Shown: positions 52,549 through 62,169, numbered from the stretch's first letter. The stretch is DNA of 64,000 nt from Lachnospira rogosae (GCF_040096455.1 NZ_JBBMER010000003.1:248001-312000), one strand, 5' to 3'. Numbers and translations are program-made. The notes: generated from the letters alone by a model not told the origin.

Positions 52549-54831
52549 ATGCAGACATCGGTTATTGGGTTTCCAAGAATTGGAACATTAAGAGAATTAA
52601 AATTTGCAAGTGAAAAGTATTTCAGAGGTGAGATTAGTTCACAGGAATTATTAGATACAGCTAAGAATTTAAGAAAGATACATTGGACTACACAGAAGAA
52701 TGAAGGAATAGATTTCATTCCAAGTAATGATTTCTCATTTTATGACACATTGCTTGATACAGCAGCTGCACTTGGAATTGTTCCAAGAAGATATAAGGAG
52801 CTTAATTTATCAGGTCTTGATACATATTTTGCAATGGCAAGAGGCTATCAGGGAGAGTCTGGTGATGTTAAGGCACTGGCAATGAAGAAATGGTTTAATA
52901 CTAATTACCATTATATTGTACCAGAGGTTGAAGATGATACAGTTATTAAGCTTTCAGCAGACAAACTCCTTAATGAATACAAAGAAGCTAAGGAACTGGG
53001 CATTACAACAAAGCCGGTAATCGCTGGTCCTTATACAGTTCTTAAGTTATGCAGATTTACAGAGAACAAGGGCATTGATGATTTTTTAGATGATTTTATT
53101 GCAGCTTACAAGGAGCTTATAGCTTTATGTAACGATAATAACATAAGCTGGTTACAGCTTGATGAGCCTGCACTTGTATATGATTTGAGTGATGCTGACA
53201 AGGCTTTATTTAATAAGATATATGATGAACTTCTTAAGGAAAGGGGTAACTGCAATATACTTCTTCAGACATATTTCGGAGATGTAAGGGATATATATGA
53301 GGACATTATTAATAAGCCATTTGCAGGTGTTGGACTTGATTTTAATGAGGGAAGAAAGACATTTGAATTAGTAGAAAAATATGGTTTTTCAGCTGGTAAG
53401 CTTTTATTTGCCGGTGTTGTAAATGGAAAGAATATATGGAAGAACAACTATAAGAAGACATTAGATTTAATAAGCAGTATTAAAAATGCCTGTGACAATA
53501 ATATAAATGTTGTTATATCAACTTCCTGCTCATTATTACACGTTCCATATACATTAAAGCACGAGGATAAATTAGCTGACAGCTATAAAATACATTTCTC
53601 ATTCGCAGAAGAAAAGCTTACAGAGCTTGCCGAGTTAGGTGTTCTTGCTGATAAGAAACAGGATAAGGTTAAGAGTGAAAATGCCTATATTGATAACCAG
53701 AAGGTATTTGAGGAAGAAAGAAACTGCCATAACGCAGAGGTTAAGGAAAGACTTGCTAATATTAAGGAAGAAGATTATGTACGTCTTCCATTAAGAAGTG
53801 AAAGACAAAAGCTTCAGAAGGAGAAACTTGGTCTTCCGGAATTTCCAACTACAACTATTGGTTCATTTCCTCAGACTAAGGAGATTAAGGCAGAGAGAGC
53901 GGCTTACAGAAAGAATGAAATATCAGAAGAAGAGTATACACAGTATATTAAGAAGCAGATTGCTGATTGCGTAAAATGGCAGGAGGAGATTGGTCTTGAT
54001 GTGCTTGTACACGGTGAATATGAAAGAAATGATATGGTTGAGTATTTCGGCGAGGCACTTGAGGGATATTTATTCACACAGAAGGCGTGGGTTCAGTCTT
54101 ATGGTACAAGATGTGTTAAGCCACCAGTAATATGGGGTGATGTATACAGAAAGAAGCCAATGACAGTTGACTGGTCAGTGTATGCACAGTCATTAACTAA
54201 TAAGCCGATGAAGGGTATGCTTACAGGACCTGTAACTATATTAAACTGGTCTTTCCCAAGAGAAGATATAACTATAAAAGAGTCAATATTGCAGATTGCA
54301 CTTGCAATAAGAGATGAAGTTCTAGACTTAGAGGCGGCAGGAATTAAGGTAATACAGATTGATGAGGCAGCATTAAGAGAGAAGCTTCCACTTAGAAAGT
54401 CAGACTGGTATAATGAATATCTTGATTTTGCAATTCCTGCTTTCAGGCTTACACACAGCGGAGTAAAGAATGATACACAGATACATACACATATGTGCTA
54501 TTCAGAATTCACAGATATAATTCCAGCAATAGACGATATGGATGCTGATGTTATCACATTTGAAGCTTCACGTTCAGACCTTTTAATATTAGATTCTTTA
54601 AGAGAGAATAATTTTGAGACAGAAGTAGGACCGGGAGTATATGACATACATTCTCCAAGAGTTCCATCAGTTGATGAAATTGTTAATGCGTTAAATATAA
54701 TGCTTACTAAAATCAGCAGGGACAAACTCTGGGTTAATCCAGACTGCGGCTTAAAGACACGAGGTGTAAAGGAAACAGATGCCAGCTTAAGAAATATGGT
54801 TGAGGCGGCTAAGATAATAAGAAACAGATAA
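52549..54831 (+). CDS. metE: Cobalamin-independent methionine synthase
   Basis: 760 residues, full length. Methylates homocysteine with 5-methyl-tetrahydropteroyl-triglutamate. The N-terminal half begins TSVIGFPRIGTLRELKFASEKYF, and the catalytic C-terminal half begins about residue 430 (FPTTTIGSFPQTKEIK). Zinc ligands are visible in HTHMCYSEF (His and Cys), ITFEASRSD (Glu) and VNPDCGLKTRG (Cys). GGAGG precedes ATG 52549, after a stable leader hairpin. Immediately downstream is the C-terminal relic of a second, shorter MetE-like protein. Confidence 0.97.
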   Translation: MQTSVIGFPRIGTLRELKFASEKYFRGEISSQELLDTAKNLRKIHWTTQKNEGIDFIPSNDFSFYDTLLDTAAALGIVPRRYKELNLSGLDTYFAMARGYQGESGDVKALAMKKWFNTNYHYIVPEVEDDTVIKLSADKLLNEYKEAKELGITTKPVIAGPYTVLKLCRFTENKGIDDFLDDFIAAYKELIALCNDNNISWLQLDEPALVYDLSDADKALFNKIYDELLKERGNCNILLQTYFGDVRDIYEDIINKPFAGVGLDFNEGRKTFELVEKYGFSAGKLLFAGVVNGKNIWKNNYKKTLDLISSIKNACDNNINVVISTSCSLLHVPYTLKHEDKLADSYKIHFSFAEEKLTELAELGVLADKKQDKVKSENAYIDNQKVFEEERNCHNAEVKERLANIKEEDYVRLPLRSERQKLQKEKLGLPEFPTTTIGSFPQTKEIKAERAAYRKNEISEEEYTQYIKKQIADCVKWQEEIGLDVLVHGEYERNDMVEYFGEALEGYLFTQKAWVQSYGTRCVKPPVIWGDVYRKKPMTVDWSVYAQSLTNKPMKGMLTGPVTILNWSFPREDITIKESILQIALAIRDEVLDLEAAGIKVIQIDEAALREKLPLRKSDWYNEYLDFAIPAFRLTHSGVKNDTQIHTHMCYSEFTDIIPAIDDMDADVITFEASRSDLLILDSLRENNFETEVGPGVYDIHSPRVPSVDEIVNALNIMLTKISRDKLWVNPDCGLKTRGVKETDASLRNMVEAAKIIRNR

Positions 54832-54842
54832 ATAAGTTATAG

Positions 54843-54986
54843 GCAGAGCCTGTTCCTCTTGAAAGATTATACTTAAGTCCACAGTGCAGATTTGCATCTT
54901 GTGAAATAGGTAATAAGCTTACAGAGGAACAACAGTGGGCAAAGCTTAAGCTTGTAAAAGAAATCGCAGAAGAAGTATGGGGATAA
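54843..54986 (+). pseudogene. Remnant of a YxjG/YxjH-type MetE-like gene (C-terminus only)
   Basis: Starting 11 bases after the metE stop, the frame 54843-54986 (upstream stop TAG 54840-54842, end TAA 54984-54986) reads AEPVPLERLYLSPQCRFASC, then EIGNKLTEEQQWAKLKLVKE and IAEEVWG. This is the typical ending of the short cobalamin-independent methionine synthase-like proteins (YxjG/YxjH), where the usual text is close to SPQCGFAS and ends in AEEVWG. There is no start codon or N-terminal part. The first 90% of that gene is gone, so this is a decayed fragment. It is not a continuation of metE, which ends normally. Confidence 0.75.
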
Positions 54987-54992
54987 TCCAAT

Positions 54993-55415
54993 CTATCTTA
55001 CAGAGATTTCTTCATTACAGTAAAGACAGCGGTATTTGCCTGATGGATACAGCTTGAAAATGTGTTCACAGCCCGTTTCGATACTTGTAATACAGCGTGG
55101 ATTTTTACATTTTATAACATTGGTTAAGATTTTAGGTGGAAGAGGATGATATTTTTTATCAACTTTTCCATCTTTAATTATAATCAGAGTTATCTGTTTA
55201 TTAATGTAACCAAGAATATCTAATCTTTCAGGAAGCTTGGTTCCTTCTATCTTGATTAAATCTTTACAGCCGTACTTTTCGCTTTTTACATATTGAAGGA
55301 GTGCAACAGAATGTGACTGTGCATCAAGGTTTAAAAGGCGGTATATATCTAACCCCTGTCCAGCAGGGATATGGTCGATTACTACACCATTTTGCAAAGA
55401 ATCTATATTTAACAT
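54993..55415 (-). CDS. pyrI: Aspartate carbamoyltransferase regulatory subunit
   Basis: 140 residues. Allosteric subunit that assembles with PyrB and binds nucleotides. The N-terminal nucleotide-binding part (DSLQNGVVIDHIPAGQGLDIYRLL) and C-terminal zinc domain with CKNPRC and CLYC are intact. I choose ATG 55415, because GGAGATT lies six bases upstream; the in-frame ATG at 55427 would sit on that site. It follows pyrB closely on the minus strand as the last gene of the purA-pyrB-pyrI unit. The 3' end lies 6 bases from the MetE-like remnant on the other strand. Confidence 0.94.
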   Translation of the reverse strand: MLNIDSLQNGVVIDHIPAGQGLDIYRLLNLDAQSHSVALLQYVKSEKYGCKDLIKIEGTKLPERLDILGYINKQITLIIIKDGKVDKKYHPLPPKILTNVIKCKNPRCITSIETGCEHIFKLYPSGKYRCLYCNEEISVR

Positions 55416-55436
55416 TATAATCTCCATTCTATTTTA

Positions 55437-56378
55437 CTATAGTACTTTTTTTCCTGTGAGTGGGTCTGTAAGTTCAAGTAAACTCATAATAAGAGCCATA
55501 CGGATATATTTGCCATTCTGCACCTGTTCAAAATAGGCGGCACGCTTATCGGTATCAACATCAGTTGATATTTCATCAACTCTTGGCAGAGGGTGAAGAA
55601 CCGGCATATCGGCAGGGGCAAGCTGTAATTTCTCTTTATTAAGTATATAAGTATCTTTTAATCTTATATAATCATCTTCATTAAAGAAACGCTCACGCTG
55701 TACCCTTGTCATATAAAGCACGTCAAGCTCTGGGAGTGTATCTTCAAGGCTTCTTACTTCTTTATATACTGATTTATTAGGAATAAGAGTATCTTCTATA
55801 AGATAATCGGGAACTTTTAATTCTTCTGGTGATATAAAATAGAACTTATTGTCATTGAAACGTACAAGGCTGTTCACAAGAGAATGTACAGTTCTTCCAA
55901 ATTTTAAATCACCGCAGAAACCAACAGTCAGGTTATCAAGACGTCCCTTTCTATGGCGTATTGTCATCAGGTCAATTAATGTCTGGGTTGGGTGGTTGTG
56001 ACCGCCGTCACCAGCGTTGATAACTGGAATTGATGAATACATAGAAGCTCTTAAAGGCGCCCCTTCTTTTGGGTGGCGCATTGCAATAATGTCGGCATAA
56101 CAGCTTACAACACGGGCGGTATCTGCGACAGTTTCGCCCTTGGTGGCACTTGACTGGTTAGCACCGGCAAAGCCTAAGGTCTTTCCTCCAAGGCTTAACA
56201 TTGCTGACTCAAAGGATAAACGAGTTCTTGTGCTTGGTTCATAGAATAAAGTAGCAAGCTTTTTGCCGTCAGCAACGTGGCTGTAGGCTTCTTCATTAGA
56301 AGCAATCCTGTCAGCTAAGTCTAAAATGCTTATTGTTTCATCAAGTGTAAAATCAAGAGGGTCAATTAAATTTCTCAT
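55437..56378 (-). CDS. pyrB: Aspartate carbamoyltransferase catalytic subunit
   Basis: 313 residues. Makes carbamoyl-aspartate in pyrimidine synthesis. Carbamoyl-phosphate site FYEPSTRTRLSFESAM, AMRHP loop, DGGHNHPTQTLID, and the aspartate-site HPLPRVDEI are intact. I choose ATG 56378, which overlaps the purA stop as ATGA and has GGGAG seven bases upstream; the ATG at 56384 is one base from that site. With PyrI it forms the E. coli-like regulated holoenzyme, so activity is likely feedback-controlled by nucleotides. Confidence 0.96.
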   Translation of the reverse strand: MRNLIDPLDFTLDETISILDLADRIASNEEAYSHVADGKKLATLFYEPSTRTRLSFESAMLSLGGKTLGFAGANQSSATKGETVADTARVVSCYADIIAMRHPKEGAPLRASMYSSIPVINAGDGGHNHPTQTLIDLMTIRHRKGRLDNLTVGFCGDLKFGRTVHSLVNSLVRFNDNKFYFISPEELKVPDYLIEDTLIPNKSVYKEVRSLEDTLPELDVLYMTRVQRERFFNEDDYIRLKDTYILNKEKLQLAPADMPVLHPLPRVDEISTDVDTDKRAAYFEQVQNGKYIRMALIMSLLELTDPLTGKKVL

Positions 56379-57676
56379 AGCCATTCTCCCTTTGTTAAAT
56401 ATTGGTTTCTCTCTGCCCCGACAGATATGAACTGGATTTCGTGATTAAGCAGCTTTTCAAGCTTTTCAATATAATTTCTTGCATTATCAGGAAGTTCATC
56501 ATATGTGCGGTATTTTGATATGTCTGTAAGCCAGCCTGGCATAAGTTCAACAACAGGCTTGTACATATCTATATTGTCTGTTGGGTCAAATTCTGTTACG
56601 ACAGTATTTTTATATTTATAACCTGTTATAATAGGGATTTCTCTCATATAGCTTAAGATATCTAATTTGGTTAATGCTATTAAATCTGAATTCTGGCATT
56701 TAAGGCCGTAAGCACTGGCAACAGCATCAAATGGTCCGACACGCCTTGGTCGTCCTGTAGCAGCACCATATTCGCCGCCGTATTTACGAAGGAGCTTCTG
56801 CCATTCTTCAGACATTGCATTTTCTGCAACAAATGGACCAGCACCTACACAGGTTGAATAAGCTTTTAAGACACCGACAATATGGTTAAGTGGGGCATAA
56901 GGTATGCCAGCACCTAAAGGGCCATAGGCAGCTATTGTAGATGAGCTTGAAGTGTAGGGGAATATACCATAATCAATATCCCTCATAGCGCCTAACTGGG
57001 CTTCAAGAACTACTTTTTTATTATCAGCTAAGGCATTATTTAAGAAAATGCCTGTATCACATATATAATCCCTGAATATATCTGCTTGTTTTTCACACCA
57101 CGATAAGAGAGCAGGATATGACATTGGTTCCTGATGATAACAGCCGGCAAGTTCAAGATTTTTTGCATCTAATATGGTTTTAAGCCTTGCTTTAACATTT
57201 TCATTATCAAGATGAAGAAGGTCGGCAAGACGAAGTGTCTTCTTGCGGTATTTATCGCTATAGGCATAAGCAATGCCCCTGCGTGTAGAACCAAATGCAC
57301 TGCCTGTTGCAGATAACCGGTTTTCTTCAAGTTCATCTTGAACCTTGTGCCAAGGCATAGATATAGTGGCATGTTTTGAAAGCTTCAGATTATCAGGAGT
57401 TACAGATATTCCTTTTTCTTTGATTTGTTCAGCTTCATTTGAAAGATGTTCAAGGTCAATTACCATTCCATCACCGAGAACACATACAACATCAGGGTGA
57501 AGTATTCCAGATGGAAGAAGATTAAGAACGAATTTCCCTTTATCAGTGACTACAGTGTGACCGGCGTTATTACCGCCCTGATAACGGACAACAATATCAG
57601 CCTGCTCAGCTAACAAGTCAATTACGCGGCCTTTGCCTTCATCACCCCAGTTAATTCCTGTTACAGCAGTAAGCAT
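56375..57676 (-). CDS. purA: Adenylosuccinate synthetase
   Basis: 433 residues. Converts IMP, GTP and aspartate to adenylosuccinate, the first step to AMP. The P-loop region GINWGDEGKGRVIDLLAEQ, GGNNAGHTVV, GSTRRGI-type loop, RPRRVGPFDAVA and LTKLDIL are conserved. AAAGGAG precedes ATG 57676. It is the first gene of a minus-strand operon with pyrB and pyrI. All three use aspartate and stand at purine and pyrimidine branch points, an uncommon but sensible coupling. A LysR gene starts divergently 200 bases away. Confidence 0.95.
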   Translation of the reverse strand: MLTAVTGINWGDEGKGRVIDLLAEQADIVVRYQGGNNAGHTVVTDKGKFVLNLLPSGILHPDVVCVLGDGMVIDLEHLSNEAEQIKEKGISVTPDNLKLSKHATISMPWHKVQDELEENRLSATGSAFGSTRRGIAYAYSDKYRKKTLRLADLLHLDNENVKARLKTILDAKNLELAGCYHQEPMSYPALLSWCEKQADIFRDYICDTGIFLNNALADNKKVVLEAQLGAMRDIDYGIFPYTSSSSTIAAYGPLGAGIPYAPLNHIVGVLKAYSTCVGAGPFVAENAMSEEWQKLLRKYGGEYGAATGRPRRVGPFDAVASAYGLKCQNSDLIALTKLDILSYMREIPIITGYKYKNTVVTEFDPTDNIDMYKPVVELMPGWLTDISKYRTYDELPDNARNYIEKLEKLLNHEIQFISVGAERNQYLTKGEWL

Positions 57677-57878
57677 ATAAGCATCTCCTTTAAAATATAG
57701 TATAGGTTGTAGTTGGTAAAATGTAACTTTTAATAATGATAATAAATTTTAGTTGCTTTTATTACCAAGTAAGGAGTATACTATTGAAACAATGATAAGT
57801 AAAAAGTATAATTGATATGGTTTTGATTATTATTTGATATAACTGTGATACTTATAGCTAGTGAAAGGGTCAGATTAT

Positions 57879-58766
57879 ATGAATGTTAATTATGAATATT
57901 ATAAGATATTTTATTATGTAGCCAAATACAGTAACTTTACTAAAGCTGCACACGCATTAGGTAACAGCCAGCCGAATATAACAAGGGCTATGAATTGTCT
58001 TGAACAGCAGCTTGGCTGTTCGTTATTTATAAGAAATAACAGGGGAATTCAGCTTACTCCTGAGGGTGAGAAGCTGTATACACACGTATCCGTTGCGATG
58101 AGCCAGTTATTAGAAGCAGAGGAAGAATTATCTGACAGCTCAAGCCTTACAACAGGAAGCGTATCAATTGGTGCAAGTGAGACAGCACTTAATATATTCT
58201 TGTTAGATAAGCTTAAAAAGTTCCATATTAAATATCCGGGAATACGTCTTAAAATATATAACCATTCGACACCTCAGGCAATAGAAGCTGTAAGATCGGG
58301 AATTATAGATTTCGCTGTTGCATCTTCACCTGTCAATGTAGAAGCACCTCTTAAGCAGATAATGTTAAAGACATTTAAAGAAATTCTTGTAGGAGGTACT
58401 ACGTTTACTGCATTGGGAAGTCAGGAATTATCATTAAATGAGTTAAAGAATTATCCTTTGATATGTCTTGGCAGGGAAACAATGACATTTCAGTTCTATA
58501 ATGAATTATTCTATAAAAATGGAATTGAATTACTGCCAGATACTGAGGTAGCTACAACAGACCAGATACTCCCACTTGTGAAAAATGAGCTTGGTCTGGG
58601 CTTCGTGCCTGAACTTATGGCACAGGAAGCCCTTAGCAAGCGTGAAATTGTAAAGATATCGTTAAAAGAAACGATTCCTGAAAGAAATGTGTGTATGGTA
58701 TATGATTACCAGCATCCTTTAAATTCAGCGGCAAAAGAATTAAAAAAGATGATTATGGAAGAGTAG
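57879..58766 (+). CDS. LysR-family transcription regulator
   Basis: 295 residues. The winged helix (YKIFYYVAKYSNFTKAAHALGNSQPNITRAMNCLEQQLG) and the LysR effector domain are complete. I choose ATG 57879, preceded by AAAGGG; the upstream GTG at 57861 would add six residues. It is divergent from purA with 202 bases between; an inverted TTGGTAA (57713-57719) / TTACCAA (57762-57768) pair in that gap could be a binding site. The target genes are unknown. Confidence 0.9.
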   Translation: MNVNYEYYKIFYYVAKYSNFTKAAHALGNSQPNITRAMNCLEQQLGCSLFIRNNRGIQLTPEGEKLYTHVSVAMSQLLEAEEELSDSSSLTTGSVSIGASETALNIFLLDKLKKFHIKYPGIRLKIYNHSTPQAIEAVRSGIIDFAVASSPVNVEAPLKQIMLKTFKEILVGGTTFTALGSQELSLNELKNYPLICLGRETMTFQFYNELFYKNGIELLPDTEVATTDQILPLVKNELGLGFVPELMAQEALSKREIVKISLKETIPERNVCMVYDYQHPLNSAAKELKKMIMEE

Positions 58767-58782
58767 GAGATAATGACAGGTA

Positions 58783-59700
58783 TTATCTTATTAAAAGATA
58801 TGCCGTGTATCCTACATATAGAAACACGCATACAATTCCTTCCCATCTGTTCATAGTCTTTTTGGTTCTTGCAAATACATAAAGAATGACTGCTGACACA
58901 AGAAGTATTATACAGTCGATAATTGACTCTGATAATACATTTAGCGGGCAGATTGTTGCAGACATTCCTAATATGAATAGTATATTAAAAAGGTTAGAGC
59001 CTATGGCATTACCGAGTGCAAGTCCGCTGTCGCCTTTTCGTGTCGCTGTGATAGAGGTAACAAGTTCAGGAAGTGATGTACCAATAGCGATTATTGTAAG
59101 TCCTATAAAATTCTCACTGACACCGAAATCTTTAGCGATAAGACAGGCATTATCAACAACAAGTGTTCCACCAAATATTACAGAAATAAGTCCGCCTATG
59201 ATAAATATAAGACTCTTAGGCAGAGAAAGTATTTTACATTCATCAGCAGTTTCACGGTTTTTAAGTGCTGATATAACCATAACTGCAATGTATACAGCCA
59301 TACTGATGAGTAAGATTATTCCCTCAATATGGTTAATATGTCTGTCAAGAAGCATAATGCAAAGAATTGCTGTTACGATAATGTTAAGTGGCATATCTCT
59401 TTTTAAAATCTCAGGATTAGTCTTAAATCCAGCCATAAATGCACATACACCGACAACGACAAGACCATTAAAAAGGTTAGAACCTATAACATTGCTTATT
59501 GCAATATCGTTGCTTCCAGCGAGTGCGGCATTAACACTTACAGAAGCTTCCGGGGCACTTGTTCCCATAGCAACAATCGTCAGTCCTATAATAACGCTTG
59601 GTACCTTCATAATTCTTGCAAGTGACGAGCTACCATCTACGAAAAAGTCAGCTCCTTTGATTAACAGCACGAATCCAATGAGTAGTAATAAATATTCCAT
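58783..59700 (-). CDS. Calcium/sodium-type cation antiporter (CaCA family, YrbG-like)
   Basis: 305 residues with about ten membrane segments in two inverted halves. Each half has the ion-binding signature: GTSAPEASVSVNAAL with SNVIGSNLFN, and GTSLPELVTSITATRKG with GNAIGSNLFN. I choose ATG 59700 with AGGAAAGGAC upstream; the open frame to 59802 runs through the riboswitch's terminator and is not coding. The yybP-ykoY riboswitch in its leader suggests that Mn2+ is the exported ion here, though the family is best known for Ca2+. Confidence 0.92.
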   Translation of the reverse strand: MEYLLLLIGFVLLIKGADFFVDGSSSLARIMKVPSVIIGLTIVAMGTSAPEASVSVNAALAGSNDIAISNVIGSNLFNGLVVVGVCAFMAGFKTNPEILKRDMPLNIIVTAILCIMLLDRHINHIEGIILLISMAVYIAVMVISALKNRETADECKILSLPKSLIFIIGGLISVIFGGTLVVDNACLIAKDFGVSENFIGLTIIAIGTSLPELVTSITATRKGDSGLALGNAIGSNLFNILFILGMSATICPLNVLSESIIDCIILLVSAVILYVFARTKKTMNRWEGIVCVFLYVGYTAYLLIR

Positions 59701-59744
59701 ATTAAGTCCTTTCCTGCGGCAAAAGAAACATTTATTAATCTTTA

Positions 59745-59906
59745 TACAAAAAAAGCCTTTTACCACATCAAAAAAATGATTGATAAAAGTCTCGTTACTC
59801 ACTAATAATAACCGGCCTTGCAGCGTGATGACGATTATTATTACATCTAAAGATGCTAACTACTCCCTTTGTTAATATAATAGTATATGGACAAATTGTC
59901 TGTCAA
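59745..59906 (-). promoter_or_regulatory. yybP-ykoY (Mn2+) riboswitch with promoter and terminator
   Basis: Read on the minus strand: TTGACA (59906-59901), an 18-base spacer, TATTAT (59882-59877). Then the yybP-ykoY consensus AAAGGGAGTAG (about 59873-59863), CGTCATCACG (about 59833-59824) with GCAAGGCCGG, and AACGAGACTTT (about 59796-59786) closing the first stem. A terminator stem CTTTTATCAATCA with TGATGTGGTAAAAG follows, with GGCTTTTTTT. The closing strand of the aptamer is part of the terminator stem, as expected for an on-switch. Mn2+ binding would therefore allow transcription of the CaCA antiporter. Confidence 0.85.
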
Positions 59907-60057
59907 CAACTAATTATAAAATATAAATTGTGAAAGCAATAATGTACTATGAATATAGATAAAAATGTGGTATTATAAAAACATCATTTAAGTATTTGTG
60001 ACGACAATAGAATATAGAAATCAATGATAAACTAACATCAGTGAAAGGACAATGCAT

Positions 60058-62169
60058 ATGCAGGAGTATGATGAATCATTTTTCAGGGCGAAAGCCAACA
60101 AAAGAGCAGGTATAACCTGGCTTGCTCTTATTTTTATTGCGACCATATATTATGGTATCAAGACAAAGAATGGGGAAATTGCAAGGGGATATTTTATAGC
60201 ATTTACAGTAGTAGGCTGGGTTACTTACATAACAGGATATATAGTATCTATGATTAAGGGTAAGGCAGCTAAAGAGTACAAATGGGTATTAGGTATATGT
60301 TATCTTTTATTCTACGCTGTTATAGCATGGACAGCACTCGATAAGATTTCTTATATATTTATTCTTCCATTATTATCAATTCTTATATTGTACAAAGATC
60401 CTAAGTTTATAAAGATGATTATGTGGTTTACATTGTTTGTATTAATCAGCAGTAATATTTACAAAGGTGTGGCTAAGGGAATGATGGATTTTGTTGCAAG
60501 TGAGGAGTGTGCACTTCAGTTTGCGATTGTATTATGTTGTTTTGCTTGTACTAATATGGCGATAAGACATCTGGTTGAGTCAGATGGTGCACTGACGGGG
60601 TCGATTGAATCGGAGCTGGCACAGGTTGTACAGACAGTTGAGCAGGTTAAAGATGCAAGTAATTCAATTGTTGATGGTGTTACAGTTGTAAGAGAACTTG
60701 CAGATGAGAATAAACAGGGTGCTAACAATGTAGTTAAGGATATGGGAACACTTGCAAAGAACAATGGTATCCTTAATGATAAGACAGTTTCATCAATAGA
60801 GATGACTAAGGTTATTGATACTCAGGTGAAAGATGTATCAGATCTTATGGAGGAATTCTCAAAGCTTATTGAGAAGTCAGTTGAACATGCTGACTTAAGT
60901 GCTGATGAGCTTACAGAGGTTGTTGAAATTACTAACAGAATGTCAGCATTATCAAGCAAGATTGAGACTATTCTTGAAACATTTAAGAAGGAATTTGAAA
61001 ATGTTAAGCAGGAGACAAGTACTATTGAAGGAATTACTTCACAGACTAATCTTCTTGCACTTAATGCTTCAATAGAGGCGGCAAGAGCAGGAGAAGCAGG
61101 AAAGGGCTTTGCTGTTGTTGCTGACCAGATAAGAAGCTTAAGCAGTGGAACTCAAGACTCTTCTAACAGTATTATGGAAGCACTTTCACATCTTGAGGCT
61201 ACATCAGATGAAATGCTTCAATCAATTACAGAAACAGTTGAACTTATACAGCTTAACATTGAGAAGGTATCAACAGTTAATAAGTCAGTATCAGATATAA
61301 CGAGTGATGCAACAAGCCTTGGTGATAATATAAAGGTTGTTGACAGTGCAGTTAAGCAGGTTGAGAATTCTAATGAGACACTTACTGCTAATATGAATCA
61401 GGTTGGCGAAATAATGCAGATAATGACAGAGAGCATTAATAATGCAGAACAGACAACTAAGACGATGCTTAGCAAATATGAAGCAAGTGCCAAGAGTGCA
61501 ACGGATATTGAGTCTGTTGTCGGCGAACTTATGGAAGAACTTGGTATCGGTGGATTTATGAATGTTTCCGATATAAAGAGCGGTATGAAGTTCAGAATGG
61601 TTATTGAAGACCAGACTAATGCCAAGGAAGAATACACAGGTGAAGTTGTTGACAGAAAAGACAATAATGTATACATAAATATTAATAACAGAGCAGCATT
61701 TGATGATAAGAGAAGAAATCTTAAGTGTTCATTTAACGCTGTTGTAGATAATGTATTATATTGCTGGAATGGTATAGCAATACATAATGTCAAGGCAGGA
61801 GAAAAGGGACAGTTCAAGCTTACTATTGATACTAACCCACAGGTATATAACAGAAGAAAGTATCCAAGAATGCCACTTGACAATAAGTGTACAATAAGCG
61901 TTGATGGTACAGATATAACATATTATGGACACATGGTTAATATTAGTGCTAATGGTTTTGCTTTTTCAGTTAATGACTCATCGTTTGAAAATATGAAGGG
62001 TAAGAATATTGTTATCGAGATTGATAATTTCGATGTTATTAAAGACAAAGAAATACAGGGCTGTATAATAAGATGTTCTAATGATGAGGGTAATTATATT
62101 GTCGGCTGTAGAATGCCAGAGGACAGCAATGAGATTAAAGACTATGTAAATAAGAATTATAGTGAGTAA
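60058..62169 (+). CDS. Second membrane chemoreceptor with C-terminal PilZ domain
   Basis: 703 residues, same design as the protein at 1024-3129: about six membrane helices (~1-165), signalling coiled coil with GITSQTNLLALNASIEAARA and GKGFAVVADQIRSLS, a PilZN-like part and a PilZ domain with RRKYPR (from 599) and NISANGF. The first ~60 residues, including the AKANKRAG and GWVTYI parts, are also similar. I choose ATG 60058, with AAAGGAC well spaced; ATG 60052 is too close. It shares a strand with panE 20 bases downstream. The paralogues differ most in the membrane part, so they may sense different inputs but share c-di-GMP gating. Confidence 0.9.
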   Translation: MQEYDESFFRAKANKRAGITWLALIFIATIYYGIKTKNGEIARGYFIAFTVVGWVTYITGYIVSMIKGKAAKEYKWVLGICYLLFYAVIAWTALDKISYIFILPLLSILILYKDPKFIKMIMWFTLFVLISSNIYKGVAKGMMDFVASEECALQFAIVLCCFACTNMAIRHLVESDGALTGSIESELAQVVQTVEQVKDASNSIVDGVTVVRELADENKQGANNVVKDMGTLAKNNGILNDKTVSSIEMTKVIDTQVKDVSDLMEEFSKLIEKSVEHADLSADELTEVVEITNRMSALSSKIETILETFKKEFENVKQETSTIEGITSQTNLLALNASIEAARAGEAGKGFAVVADQIRSLSSGTQDSSNSIMEALSHLEATSDEMLQSITETVELIQLNIEKVSTVNKSVSDITSDATSLGDNIKVVDSAVKQVENSNETLTANMNQVGEIMQIMTESINNAEQTTKTMLSKYEASAKSATDIESVVGELMEELGIGGFMNVSDIKSGMKFRMVIEDQTNAKEEYTGEVVDRKDNNVYININNRAAFDDKRRNLKCSFNAVVDNVLYCWNGIAIHNVKAGEKGQFKLTIDTNPQVYNRRKYPRMPLDNKCTISVDGTDITYYGHMVNISANGFAFSVNDSSFENMKGKNIVIEIDNFDVIKDKEIQGCIIRCSNDEGNYIVGCRMPEDSNEIKDYVNKNYSE

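Noticed and set aside
57713..57768. Inverted TTGGTAA / TTACCAA pair between purA and the LysR gene
   Set aside because: Arms are 42 bases apart in an AT-rich gap and lack the usual LysR T-N11-A layout; kept only as a remark.
58886..59779. 297-codon plus-strand open frame opposite the CaCA antiporter
   Set aside because: It mirrors a clear two-fold repeat membrane protein on the other strand and has no supporting start or family features.
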